From: Pantoea deleyi
Lineage (GTDB): Bacteria > Pseudomonadota > Gammaproteobacteria > Enterobacterales > Enterobacteriaceae
Assembly (NCBI RefSeq): GCF_022647325.1
Contig: NZ_CP071405.1
Span: 3,906,001 to 3,970,000 of the forward strand
Reading direction: 5' to 3'
DNA: 64,000 nt
Shown here: positions 18,850 to 28,606 of the stretch, piece after piece
Numbering within the stretch: the stretch's first letter is position 1
Layout of the letters: each line of letters opens with the position of its first letter
Program-made: the position numbers and the translations under genes
The notes under the pieces: model-generated
The model's input: the letters and a program-made list of their open reading frames with translations, nothing else
Told to the model about the DNA's origin: nothing
Databases searched by the model: none

Positions 18850-21800
18850 TACTTCTCTCCGAACAGATAGCGGACATAGAGCTGCGCGCTGCTTTCGTTG
18901 TAGTCACCAAAAGTGTCATAGCCCAGCTGGCCGCCAATCGTCACATCTTTGTTGAGTTTGTAGTCCGCCCCGGCGTGCAGGTTATAGCCGATGCCGTTTT
19001 TGCTGCCGCCGGAATAGTAGGCGTCTTTCACGCTGCCGCTGGCGGCAAGGGATTCCAGCTCCGACTGCAGGCGGGCATCGGCCGGGAAATACGCGCTCTT
19101 ATCCTGACTGTAGGACTGATAACCGGCGGACCCGCCGATATTCACTTTCAGATCGTCAAACTTGCGGGAGAACTCTATCGGGAATGAAACCGACGCGTAG
19201 TTCTGCGGGCTGAAGTAGCCCCCCTGTCCGTAGCTGAAGTAGCTGAGGTTTTTTGAGAAGTCCATCCACGACAGGCTCATCCCCACTTTCAGCTCGCGGT
19301 CATCGGTATGGAACGGACGGACATAGGCCCCGGCCGTCGCCTGCAGGTTATTGTTGCTGGCGACATTCTCACCCAGGTAGCTGTAAGCGCCTGCACCGGC
19401 ATAGAACCCGGCATCGCCATTGTCGTAACTCAGCAGCGCGTTCGCCCCGTTTTTGGTCACGCGGCCCCAGCGTTTGCCGCTGGTTTTATCCTCTGCGCCG
19501 ACATAAGAGAGCAGGCTGTCGGTAATCGCGCGGCGCTCACCGGTCAGGATCAGCGTCAGGAAGTCGGTGAGTTTCGGTGACCACTGCACGCCGCCCACCA
19601 GGGTGCTGAGATCCTGGCCCAGCGGCGTACTGCCGAGATCCACCTTGTAGCTGTCGCCCTTCAGCGCCAGATTCAGCTCGACGCCAGAGGCCGTCTGCGA
19701 ATCGGTGGTGGCGTTCGGCAGGTCATTCACCGTCGCACCGCCTGCGGCCACCACTCTGCCCTGACTCAGCGCATTGGTGCCGAAACGACGCCAGGCATCC
19801 GCCGCGCCGCTGCCGGCCGTAAGGGAGACCGGCGTGGCGGTGAAGTCCAGACGGGACTTTTCAAACGGCACGGTCGAGAAGGTCAGCGGAGCTTTGGCTT
19901 CCGTGAGCTTGCTCAGGCCCGATTCGCCATCGCGCCCGCGCACCTGCACCATGCCCTGACTCCAGGTGGCGGTTTTCTCCTGCAGCGCGTCCATCATGGT
20001 GTCAACATCGTGCAGGATCTGCGAACGCTGCGCGACAAGTTCGCCGCCTGCGGCCGGTTCACCCTCAGGCGCAGCCTCCGCCGGTGCCGCCTGCCACGGC
20101 AGGACGGTGCCGTACGCCGAAGGTGAACGTCCCACCGGCGAGGTGTTACGGTTGATAAACGGATTATCCGCCAGCGCCAGTCCGCCAACCGTCGGCACGC
20201 TGCCGGGCTGCGCACCCTGCAGGCCAATCAGCTGTCCGCGAGCTGAACGCAGATAGGCCATCGCCTGCGAATGCTCGCCGTTGGCTTCCGCCACCCGCGC
20301 CAGCAGCAGCAGGCGATCCGGCGATCGGGTCGTGCTGTTCAGGCCACGGGTCAGCGCATTGGCGCGTGGCACATTGTTCTGCGCCAGCGCGACGTTAATG
20401 GCGCCGACGCGCGCATCCTGGGTCGGCGTATCCTGCGTCATCAGGTAGTCATACACCACGCCTGCGTCGCGGTTCATTTTGCCGTCCTGATAGAGTCGCG
20501 CCATGGCGAACATCAGGTCACGGTTCTGTGGATCCTGCTGCAGCGCACCGATCAGTTTGTCGTAGGCCGCCGCGTACTGCCGCTGCTGCCGCAGGCGATC
20601 CACCTCATTAATCAGATAGCCGTTGCGGATACCCGCCAGCTGCGTCGGCGTACTGCGCGCCTGCAGTTCCGGATTGCTGAGGAAGCGCTGCGCCTCGCTG
20701 CCGAGTCCGGCCTGATTCAGCACCGCCATCTGCGCAGCATAGTCACCCGCGTTGCCCTGCACGCCACGCTGCAGGTTGGTGCGTACTACCGAGACGGCGA
20801 GGGTGAGATCGCCGGCCTGCGCCAGTTTCTGCGCCAGATTACCGGCATCCACCGGGTTGGCCGGGGGGGTGGTCGTCAGCGCTTTCAGGGTATTGGCCGC
20901 CGCTGCCGTGGCGCCCTGCGCCAGATATTGATCGGCGGTGCTCATCTGCAGATTGAAATTCACCCGCTGCGCCAGTTCGCGCATCGCCGCCGTCTGCGAC
21001 GGCGCGGGGATCCGCGCCAGCAGCGCGCTGGCCTGCTGCCAGCCGCCGCTTTCACTGGCGTTGAGCGCGCCCGCATAGAGTTCGCTGGTGCTGGCTCCGC
21101 TGCGCATTACCGGCTGCATCACGTTGGCCGCCAGCAGCGTGTCGCCCTGCTGACGGTAGAGTCGCGCCAGATCGAGCCGCAGCCAGCCATCGGTGGGATA
21201 GCGCTGAACCCCCTGCTGCAGCGTCGTGATCGCCGCCGCGCTGTTACCGGCCGCCAGCTGACGCTTCGCCTGCTGACGCAGCGCATCGGCTTCACTGGCG
21301 CGCGGCGTGACGCTCTGACGGACGCTTTCCGGCAGGGCGCCCAGCAGGCTATTGGCCTCTGCCGTGCGGTTCTGCTGGCGCAGCACGTAGAACAGCCCCT
21401 CTTTCGCGCTGCGGTTATCCGCATCGCTTTGCAGAATGGTGCGATAGAGCTGCTCCGCCTGCTCAGGCTGATTCGTGCGACGCAGCACGTCAGCGCGGAA
21501 CAGCCTGGCGGCCAGCCCCTTTTCGCCTTCCGCCTGAATCAGCGGTTCGCTTAACGCCAGCGCCTGGGCGCTGTCGCCGCTCTTTAGCGCCTGCTGGGCA
21601 CTGGCCAGCCGCGCATAGAAGCGGGCGTCGTCAGCCTGCAGCTGACGCGATGCCCCCTGCTCGCCGCCGAGCTGAGCCGCACGCTGCAGATAGTCCGCCG
21701 CCTCCTGATAGCGTCCGGCGCGCTGAGCCACATAGCCCATGCCCGCCAGGGCATCCGCATCCTGAGGGTTGGCCCCCAGCACTTTTTCAAAACTGGCCTG

Positions 21801-22652
21801 CGCTCCGCCGACATCACCGCTGTTCAGCGCGCTGAAGCCCGCGCCTTTCTCTGCGCCGCCGACGTTTTTACGGTAGTAGTCGATGACGGCGGAATCCTGC
21901 GGGTGACGCTGCTGCCAGGTCTGGTAGAGCGCCGCATCGGACGGCTGCGGGCCGAGCCACAGCAGCGCCTGCCGCAGCGAGCGGTCGGCATCCTGATTGC
22001 CGCTCGCCAGCGAACTCAGCACCTCAATGCCCTGGCGGCGGGTCGACTCCTGATAGGTCAGCGCCTTACCCAGCGCCAGCTGCGCGCCGGTATCCTGCGG
22101 ATGCTGAGCGGCAAACTGGCGCAGCGCCTCAACCGCCTGCGGCAGCAGCGTGCGGTCGCCCGCCATGGTCAGATAATATTCCGCCGCGACGCTGGCGGGC
22201 GGCTCATTGCCGCTGAAGGTGTTGCGCCAGGTCTGCAACGCCGCCGGGATGTTGCCGCTGCGCGCCTGCTGACGGGCCAGCGAAAGCTGCGCCTGCGGAA
22301 TGGTCTGCAGCTGACGCGCGTTATCCAGCTCGCTCAGATGCGGATCGTTGGGAGAAACCTGGCTCAGACGGGCGCGATACTGCGCCGCCGCGGCATTGTC
22401 GCCGCCCTGCTGTGAGTAGAGCGCCAGCAGGTAGAGCGCCTGGGTGTTGCCCGGCTCCACCATCAGCACTTTCTGCAGCGAGGCCTTCGCCAGGTCGTCG
22501 TGCGCTTTCTGATGCCAGTAGGAGGCCTGGTCAAACAGCGCCTGCAACGCCGGGTTGGTGCTCTCCGCCGCCAGCAGCGGCTGCGACAGGGCCAGCGTAC
22601 TGCCCAGCAGCAGCGCATGACGGATACCGGCACTCAACAGATTTTTTTTCAT
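18849..22652 (-). CDS. bcsC: BcsC (type I locus), cellulose export outer-membrane protein
   Basis: 1267 residues: signal peptide (LALSQPLLAAES), a long TPR superhelix to about residue 780, a Pro/Ala/Gly-rich spacer (about 800-870), and the C-terminal beta-barrel ending VRYLFGEK. Second BcsC of the window and about 108 residues longer than that at 4496-7975. Eleven bases after bcsB; one-base overlap with bcsD. Coupled order and strand make it part of bcsOQABCDZ. Confidence 0.95.
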   Translation of the reverse strand: MKKNLLSAGIRHALLLGSTLALSQPLLAAESTNPALQALFDQASYWHQKAHDDLAKASLQKVLMVEPGNTQALYLLALYSQQGGDNAAAAQYRARLSQVSPNDPHLSELDNARQLQTIPQAQLSLARQQARSGNIPAALQTWRNTFSGNEPPASVAAEYYLTMAGDRTLLPQAVEALRQFAAQHPQDTGAQLALGKALTYQESTRRQGIEVLSSLASGNQDADRSLRQALLWLGPQPSDAALYQTWQQRHPQDSAVIDYYRKNVGGAEKGAGFSALNSGDVGGAQASFEKVLGANPQDADALAGMGYVAQRAGRYQEAADYLQRAAQLGGEQGASRQLQADDARFYARLASAQQALKSGDSAQALALSEPLIQAEGEKGLAARLFRADVLRRTNQPEQAEQLYRTILQSDADNRSAKEGLFYVLRQQNRTAEANSLLGALPESVRQSVTPRASEADALRQQAKRQLAAGNSAAAITTLQQGVQRYPTDGWLRLDLARLYRQQGDTLLAANVMQPVMRSGASTSELYAGALNASESGGWQQASALLARIPAPSQTAAMRELAQRVNFNLQMSTADQYLAQGATAAAANTLKALTTTPPANPVDAGNLAQKLAQAGDLTLAVSVVRTNLQRGVQGNAGDYAAQMAVLNQAGLGSEAQRFLSNPELQARSTPTQLAGIRNGYLINEVDRLRQQRQYAAAYDKLIGALQQDPQNRDLMFAMARLYQDGKMNRDAGVVYDYLMTQDTPTQDARVGAINVALAQNNVPRANALTRGLNSTTRSPDRLLLLARVAEANGEHSQAMAYLRSARGQLIGLQGAQPGSVPTVGGLALADNPFINRNTSPVGRSPSAYGTVLPWQAAPAEAAPEGEPAAGGELVAQRSQILHDVDTMMDALQEKTATWSQGMVQVRGRDGESGLSKLTEAKAPLTFSTVPFEKSRLDFTATPVSLTAGSGAADAWRRFGTNALSQGRVVAAGGATVNDLPNATTDSQTASGVELNLALKGDSYKVDLGSTPLGQDLSTLVGGVQWSPKLTDFLTLILTGERRAITDSLLSYVGAEDKTSGKRWGRVTKNGANALLSYDNGDAGFYAGAGAYSYLGENVASNNNLQATAGAYVRPFHTDDRELKVGMSLSWMDFSKNLSYFSYGQGGYFSPQNYASVSFPIEFSRKFDDLKVNIGGSAGYQSYSQDKSAYFPADARLQSELESLAASGSVKDAYYSGGSKNGIGYNLHAGADYKLNKDVTIGGQLGYDTFGDYNESSAQLYVRYLFGEK

Positions 22653-22663
22653 TGTTATTATCC

Positions 22664-25645
22664 TTACTTCCTGCCGGAATCACGGTTCTGACCGGGGTTC
22701 AGACGCCGCGACGCATGGCGCTTCAGCATCACCCAGGCGGCACTGCCCACCAGGGCGGAAACCAGCAGCGCCGCCAGCGCCAGCAGCACCGAGTGCTGGT
22801 TGGCATACCACACCACCATCATGTACCAGGGCATCTCTCCGCTGGGGAACTGCGCGCCGACACGGAAACTGCGGATGCCGTTTTCATCGGTGATAATCGC
22901 CGTATCGCCACGCACCGCGGCGTTGATCTGCGCGGAACTCAAATCGTTGTGCAGGCGCAGCAGCTGTTCGTCGCTGGTCGCCACCGTCATCACCACCAGC
23001 CGATCGCGATTCCACGGCGAGCGATAGCTGAGGAAGCCGCGCCACGCCTCGTTGGAGGAGAAGTAACGATCGGCATCCAGCTGCTGACGACTCCAGTCAC
23101 CGGTCAGCCAGCCACGCACTTTTTCCAGCGCATCCGGCTCTTTCACACCGAAGGTGTTGCCCGTGGCGTCGTAAGGTGACGCCGCCAGCATCGCCTGATT
23201 AAAGGCGCTGTTGCCGGTGGTGCTGACCGCCAGCAGATCACTCTGCTCCAGGCGCGCCAGATGGGTGCCGCCAGCGGGCAGACCAAACAGCACCTGATTC
23301 TGCGTCAGCGCGACGCCGGTGGCGTTACCCGCCCGCGCGGCCAGGTCCAGCAGGGTGGACAGCTCCGCATCGCTGGGCGTTTCCGGCAGCAGCAGCGTGG
23401 TCTGGCCAAAATCGGCCAGCCGCGAGAATGGGAACGACGCCCCCACAAAGTAGGAGAGGTTCGGCAGCATGCTGAAGTGACGCGTATGGCTCAGATCGAT
23501 CCACGAATCCTCTTCAATCCGGCTCTTGATGTTGTTGTTCAGCAGCACACCACAGGGCGCATCCGCCCGCGGCTTAATATTGAAGTAGAGCGCCAGCTGG
23601 TTGTCGCCATAGATCAGATAGGGTTCGAGGTTAAGCTGATACTGCTCCTGACGCGCATCTCCGCCCAGGCGATGCCAGGCGCTCTCCAGCAGGCCGACCT
23701 TGTTCACCGTCAGGTTGCGCAGGAAGGTACCGTTCAGCATGACGTTCAGAAACGAATTGTCCTCGTCGATCCAGCTTTCGGAGGGGAAGCGATAGTGCAG
23801 ATTTACCGGCACCGTGTTGCCATCCCACAGGAACAGATCCGGCGCGGCGCGGAAGTTCACGCGCAGCGCATCATGCCAGATGCCGCTGCTGGTCAGGTTC
23901 TGATCTTTGCGCAGCAGCTCGCTCAGGCGCACCGGGCGGTCGGTGTTGATCCAGCGCGGCGCATCGTACGGCTTGCGGTTGCCGAGGGTCTGCGGGGAAA
24001 CCTGCAGATGGCTCTCATCGGTATTCAGCGGCTGCGTCGTCAGCCGGTTGGCCGCCTGACGCAACTGATCGTCGTTATTGCCCACGACCAGCAGTAACTT
24101 GTAAACCGGATTGTTGGGGTTATCGACCAGCTGCAGCATCGGCCCATTACTGGCCGGAAGCGTCAGGGTGCCGATGCGATCGCCGGGATGACCAAACAGG
24201 ATGCCGTTATTTTCCGGCAGTTCGCCGCGCACGACCGGGAAGCGGATGCCGCGATAGTCACTCTGAATACCGAGCCAGGAGGCCACCAGGGCTGCCGCGC
24301 TGACCGCGTCCGGTGAAACCTGACGGGCAAAGCCCATCGTCACCACGGAGGCCGTCATCCGCTGCGGATCCAGGAAGGGCCGCGGGAAATTGCGCAGACT
24401 GGTGCCGATGTTGAGCTGCTGTCCCTCAAGGTGCAGCGCGGTCTTCGGCAGAATAGTGACCTGATACTGCTGCGCACTCTCTTTTTCGCACAGCAGCTTG
24501 TCCGCATCGTTGATTTTGAAATTGAGGTTATTGGCCGACACCACCATCGCCGCCGGAATATCCAGCTCATAGTCACTGACGTCGCTGTCCGTGGCGCCCA
24601 GCGGCAGCGTGCCCAGCGGCTGACCATTCAGCATCAGCTGCAGCGACGTATTGCGGGCGGCCAGCGCGGCGGACACGCGCAGCGTCAGGTTCAGCCGCGC
24701 ATTGGTAATGACTTCGTCGCTGGGCAGGGTAAAGGTGATACCCGACTGTAGCTGACCGCCGGTCAGGGTGATGCCGCGCGTCTGGCCCATCTGGGCCACC
24801 GAGATGGTGCTGCTGATGGGCTGATTGATCGCCGCCGCGATAACCGGCTGCGGCACGGCCACCGGCGCGGTCGTCTGGCCTGGCGCATAAGGCACCGCGC
24901 TGGCGGCGGCCGCCAGCGCCGGATCGACACCGCTCAGTCCCTGCGGCGGCGGCACGTCAGACAGCGCACTGCTGTCCTGGGTAACGGATCCGCTGCTCAT
25001 CGCTGGCGCAGCGGGCGAAGCCGCCGCCTCCCCGCTGACCTGCGGCGCGGATGTCGCCTCGCCTGCCGGGGCATACGCTGGATTTGCCGATGCGGGTGCG
25101 CGCTCCGCCGCCGCATTCTGTGGCGCTGAAGCCGGGACAGATTCTGTGGTCTGCGCAGCCGGGGCCGTTGCGGAGCGTGACGGCGCGGCCGTCTCGCCAC
25201 CGCTGACCGGCGGCGCGGCCTGCGCGGCATCCGCAGCCGGTGTGGCCGCACTGTTAACCGGCGTCACCGCAGGCGATGCAGACGCCGCGCCGCTGGCTGG
25301 TGCCGGATTTTCTGCGGGCGCGCTGACCGCGGCACCCGCAGCCGGTGTGGCCGCACTGTTAACCGGCGTTACCGCGGGCGATGCAGACGCCGCGCCGCTG
25401 GCTGGCGCCGGATTTTCTGCGGGCGCGCTGACAGCGGCATCGGCTGGCAGCGGTGCCGCGCTGTTGACTGGCCCACTGGCGACCGCACTGTCAGTGTGCG
25501 CAGTGGCTGCGGGCGTCGGGGCCGGGCTGTTTACCGGTGCGGCGCTGCTGCTCTCGCCGGCAACCGGCGTCTCCGCGACCGCTGGCGTCAGCCATAACGC
25601 GGCGCTCAGCGAACTGGCCAGCAAAGTGTGCGTCAGGATCTTCAT
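22664..25645 (-). CDS. bcsB: BcsB (type I locus) with long Pro/Ala/Ser N-terminal extension
   Basis: 993 residues, some 230 more than the type II BcsB. After the signal peptide (PAVAE) comes a low-complexity Pro/Ala/Ser/Thr-rich region to about residue 265, containing a 35-residue unit repeated in tandem (residues 72-106 and 107-141). The normal BcsB fold follows, starting near QPISSTISVAQMGQ, then a C-terminal transmembrane anchor (LLALAALLVSALVGSAAWVML) and a basic tail. ATGA overlap with bcsA. The extension is probably a flexible periplasmic linker; I know no function for it. Confidence 0.93.
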   Translation of the reverse strand: MKILTHTLLASSLSAALWLTPAVAETPVAGESSSAAPVNSPAPTPAATAHTDSAVASGPVNSAAPLPADAAVSAPAENPAPASGAASASPAVTPVNSAATPAAGAAVSAPAENPAPASGAASASPAVTPVNSAATPAADAAQAAPPVSGGETAAPSRSATAPAAQTTESVPASAPQNAAAERAPASANPAYAPAGEATSAPQVSGEAAASPAAPAMSSGSVTQDSSALSDVPPPQGLSGVDPALAAAASAVPYAPGQTTAPVAVPQPVIAAAINQPISSTISVAQMGQTRGITLTGGQLQSGITFTLPSDEVITNARLNLTLRVSAALAARNTSLQLMLNGQPLGTLPLGATDSDVSDYELDIPAAMVVSANNLNFKINDADKLLCEKESAQQYQVTILPKTALHLEGQQLNIGTSLRNFPRPFLDPQRMTASVVTMGFARQVSPDAVSAAALVASWLGIQSDYRGIRFPVVRGELPENNGILFGHPGDRIGTLTLPASNGPMLQLVDNPNNPVYKLLLVVGNNDDQLRQAANRLTTQPLNTDESHLQVSPQTLGNRKPYDAPRWINTDRPVRLSELLRKDQNLTSSGIWHDALRVNFRAAPDLFLWDGNTVPVNLHYRFPSESWIDEDNSFLNVMLNGTFLRNLTVNKVGLLESAWHRLGGDARQEQYQLNLEPYLIYGDNQLALYFNIKPRADAPCGVLLNNNIKSRIEEDSWIDLSHTRHFSMLPNLSYFVGASFPFSRLADFGQTTLLLPETPSDAELSTLLDLAARAGNATGVALTQNQVLFGLPAGGTHLARLEQSDLLAVSTTGNSAFNQAMLAASPYDATGNTFGVKEPDALEKVRGWLTGDWSRQQLDADRYFSSNEAWRGFLSYRSPWNRDRLVVMTVATSDEQLLRLHNDLSSAQINAAVRGDTAIITDENGIRSFRVGAQFPSGEMPWYMMVVWYANQHSVLLALAALLVSALVGSAAWVMLKRHASRRLNPGQNRDSGRK
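25223..25432 (-). repeat. 105-bp in-frame tandem repeat within bcsB (type I)
   Basis: Two adjacent 105-bp units (25328-25432 and 25223-25327) encode near-identical 35-residue blocks starting VSAPAENPAPASG; the protein copies differ at one position (PAAG versus PAAD). Nucleotide identity is very high, so the duplication is recent and could expand or contract. Confidence 0.9.
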
Positions 25646-27753
25646 GCCGCGCCATCCTCTTTCGCCGCCGCGGCAACCGGGTCGACTTTTTTACGTTTAT
25701 CGTGGCGGCCCTTCCAGGTCAGCCAGAACAGCTCAAATACGGTACGGATAATGGTGCCCAGCGAAATCAGCGGGTTATCCTGCTTATACTCCGGCTGGAT
25801 CCAGGCATCGGCGCGCGCCAGCACCACCCGCACCAGCTCACGACGGCGCGCCAGCGGCATCGCCTCGAAGCGCAGGCGGATGCTCTCGCGATCGCCGGAA
25901 ATCTTGCTGACCGGAATGGTGATCGCGCCGGATTTCAGCAGCAGATCGATCTCTTCAATCTCATCCGACGCGTGGCGGCCGTCCGGCGCATCGAGCTGCG
26001 CACCGCCCATCGAAAGGTTACTGGTCTGGGTGCGTGATGAGATGCCGCTGGCGTAGTGGATAATCGCCGGGATCTGCACCTCCACGCGGATGGTTTTACG
26101 CACCTGCTTGGTTTCGCGGGCGACGGCAATGGCCGCCATCAGGATGATCAGGCTGAAGATCGCCCAGCCAACGTTGAGGGCGATAACGTAAGGATCGACG
26201 CCAAAATAGTCATGCATCGTGGCACGGACGATGCCCGCCACGATCCCGATACCCAGCAGCAGCGCCACGATGACGTGCGGACGCACGATGTGGAAGTCGA
26301 AGAAGCCCTGATCCAGCACGCCGCCTTTATCGGTTACGTTGAACTTGCCATGCTTCGGCGACAGCAGGGTCAGCAGAGTCGGGATCACCAGATGGAAGCA
26401 CATCACCGTCTCATAGATCTCCCCCCAGAAGGTGTAACGGAAACGGCCATTCATACGGGAGTTCACGTAGAGCGACATCACCAGGTGCGGCAGCACATAC
26501 GCAAAGATGAGCGACGCCGAAGAGTGAATAATGTTCAGGTTAAACAGCAGGTAAGCCAGCGGCGCCGTCAGGAAGGCGACGCGCGGCAGGCCGAACTGGA
26601 AATGCAGCATAGCGTTGAGATAGCAGAGACGCTGCTGCCACTTCAGGCCACGGCCAAACAGCGGGTTATCGACACGGAAAATCTGCGTCATGCCGCGCGC
26701 CCAGCGGGTACGCTGGATGATATGCAGGCCGAGACGCTCGGTCGCCAGACCGGCCGCCAGCGGGATCGATAAAAAGGCGGAGCCCCAGCCCAGGCGCTGC
26801 ATTTTCAGGGCGGTGTGCGCATCTTCGGTGACGGTTTCGACCGCAAAGCCGCCAATCTCTTCCAGCGCCGAACGGCGGATGACCGCACAGGAGCCACAGA
26901 AGAAGGTGGCGTTCCAGTTATCATTGCCCTGCTGCACCGGACCATAGAACAGCGCGCCCTCATTCGGAATGCTGCGCGCCGCGCGCAGATTGCGTTCAAA
27001 GGGATCGGGCGAATAGAAGTAGTGCGGCGTCTGCAGCAGCGCCAGCTTCGGATCTTTCAGGAACGGCCCGACCGTCGCCTGCAGGAAGGTACGGGTCGCA
27101 ACGTGGTCGCAGTCAAAGATGCAGATCAGCTCACCTTTAGTGATCTTCATCGCATGGTTGAGGTTGCCGGCCTTGGCGTGTCTGTTGTCGTCGCGGGTGA
27201 TGTAGCCGACCCCGACATCCGCCGCGAAGCGGGCAAATTCGCTGCGCTTGCCATCATCCAGCAGATACACTTTCAGTTTGTCACGCGGATAATCAATACA
27301 CTGCGCCGCCAGCACGGTGTCGCGCACCACGTCCAGACTTTCGTTATAGGACGGCACATAAATATCGACCGTCGGCCACAGTGTGGTGTCATCGGGTAAG
27401 GGTTCGATGGTGCGTTTTAATGGCCAGGTGGTCTGCAGGAAGCCCAGAATTAAGATCAGCCAGACATAAAGTTCCGCCAGATATAAGCCGATCCCCAGCA
27501 GTGCCTCGATCTCGGAATTAAAATGCAGCGTCTCCGTCGTCCGCCACCAGATATAGCGGCTGGACATTAAGGCGGAGAGAATAACCATCACCACCGTTAT
27601 TTTTCGGCTCTTGCTGAAGCCCAATAAAAACATCATGCCGATGCTGATCAGGCCAAAAATATACTGTTTCTGGCTGTCCATTGGCGTAATGATGATCACC
27701 GCAGCGACGGGTGCAAGCACCAGCAGCAGCAGGTAAAACCCGATTTTACTCAT
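25642..27753 (-). CDS. bcsA: BcsA (type I locus), cellulose synthase catalytic subunit
   Basis: 703 residues, without the N-terminal extension of the type II enzyme. GT2 motifs are all present: LLDDG, FDCDHV, TEDAHT and QRTRWARG, framed by transmembrane helices. The PilZ domain has RKTIR (RxxxR) and NLSMGG (NxSxxG), so c-di-GMP activation is expected. It follows bcsQ after 49 bases and overlaps bcsB by four. Confidence 0.97.
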   Translation of the reverse strand: MSKIGFYLLLLVLAPVAAVIIITPMDSQKQYIFGLISIGMMFLLGFSKSRKITVVMVILSALMSSRYIWWRTTETLHFNSEIEALLGIGLYLAELYVWLILILGFLQTTWPLKRTIEPLPDDTTLWPTVDIYVPSYNESLDVVRDTVLAAQCIDYPRDKLKVYLLDDGKRSEFARFAADVGVGYITRDDNRHAKAGNLNHAMKITKGELICIFDCDHVATRTFLQATVGPFLKDPKLALLQTPHYFYSPDPFERNLRAARSIPNEGALFYGPVQQGNDNWNATFFCGSCAVIRRSALEEIGGFAVETVTEDAHTALKMQRLGWGSAFLSIPLAAGLATERLGLHIIQRTRWARGMTQIFRVDNPLFGRGLKWQQRLCYLNAMLHFQFGLPRVAFLTAPLAYLLFNLNIIHSSASLIFAYVLPHLVMSLYVNSRMNGRFRYTFWGEIYETVMCFHLVIPTLLTLLSPKHGKFNVTDKGGVLDQGFFDFHIVRPHVIVALLLGIGIVAGIVRATMHDYFGVDPYVIALNVGWAIFSLIILMAAIAVARETKQVRKTIRVEVQIPAIIHYASGISSRTQTSNLSMGGAQLDAPDGRHASDEIEEIDLLLKSGAITIPVSKISGDRESIRLRFEAMPLARRRELVRVVLARADAWIQPEYKQDNPLISLGTIIRTVFELFWLTWKGRHDKRKKVDPVAAAAKEDGAA

Positions 27754-27802
27754 GAGTCACCCTGAGAAGAGCTGTGTAAGTCAGTCACCTGGCCGAAGCT
27801 GG

Positions 27803-28606
27803 TTAATAGTGGCTGGTGCGGATAGAGGCCTGCACTTCACCATTGCCGACGGTGATATTCAGAATGCTGCTGACGCGTTTGGCGATCAGTTCAATATCAA
27901 ATGCGGCCGCCGATGCGGGGCTGAAATCATAAACCGACTGCTGAGACGCATTGGCTTCACCCACGCTTTCATCACGGTGAACCACGCCCAGTAAATTATC
28001 GCCCAGCCGCTGCTGCATAAATGCGGTGACATCGCGATTAATATTCCGGCGGTTATCGCACTGGTTCAGAATAAAGTGGTGCCCCTGCTTATTATTAAGC
28101 GGTTTACCAATCATCCGGTTCTCTTCAATCTGCGGTAATAAAGAGACGGAGGCGGTATCGGCTAACATCACCACTAAATGCATATCGGCCAGCGCCGTCA
28201 TCGCTTTAAGGGCAGGCCCCGGGCCAGGCGGAAAATCGGCCACGATCACCAGGCCCGGATAATTCAGGACCGTATCCAGGCCGCGCCGGATAAAGTGAGG
28301 ATCCTTCATCAGGTTCTCTTCGAACCGTTCGCGCTGCGGCTCGGTAACGTCGCCGTAAGGCAGGACAAAGATATTGCCGCCGGTGGTGAGGATCGACTGA
28401 CTCCAGTCCGCCTGCTCTTCTGAACGCGCCACAAAGCCGCGACCATCGTTCAGCGGCACGCCAAAGTGAAGACGCAGTGCATTCTGCACATCAAAGTCGA
28501 TGGCCAGCACTTTGCTACCGGATCGCGCCAGGCTCCAGGCCAGATTCGCCGCCAGCGTCGTTTTTCCCACGCCTCCCTTCGGCGAGCACACACAAACTAA
28601 CGGCAT
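27803..28606 (-). CDS. bcsQ: BcsQ (type I locus), ParA/MinD-like ATPase
   Basis: 267 residues. Here the Walker A is canonical (CSPKGGVGKTT), in contrast to the RGGVGTT variant in the type II BcsQ. It keeps IDFDVQNALRLHFG (Walker A' region) and a switch II-like VADFPPGPGPAL. Expected to place or assemble the type I synthase at the inner membrane. Starts ten bases inside the end of bcsO. Confidence 0.93.
   Translation of the reverse strand: MPLVCVCSPKGGVGKTTLAANLAWSLARSGSKVLAIDFDVQNALRLHFGVPLNDGRGFVARSEEQADWSQSILTTGGNIFVLPYGDVTEPQRERFEENLMKDPHFIRRGLDTVLNYPGLVIVADFPPGPGPALKAMTALADMHLVVMLADTASVSLLPQIEENRMIGKPLNNKQGHHFILNQCDNRRNINRDVTAFMQQRLGDNLLGVVHRDESVGEANASQQSVYDFSPASAAAFDIELIAKRVSSILNITVGNGEVQASIRTSHY

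Noticed and set aside
25146..25751. Long plus-strand frame rich in alanine and glycine opposite the type I bcsB
   Set aside because: It mirrors the Pro/Ala-rich, high-GC bcsB coding strand, has no ribosome site and no recognisable domain.
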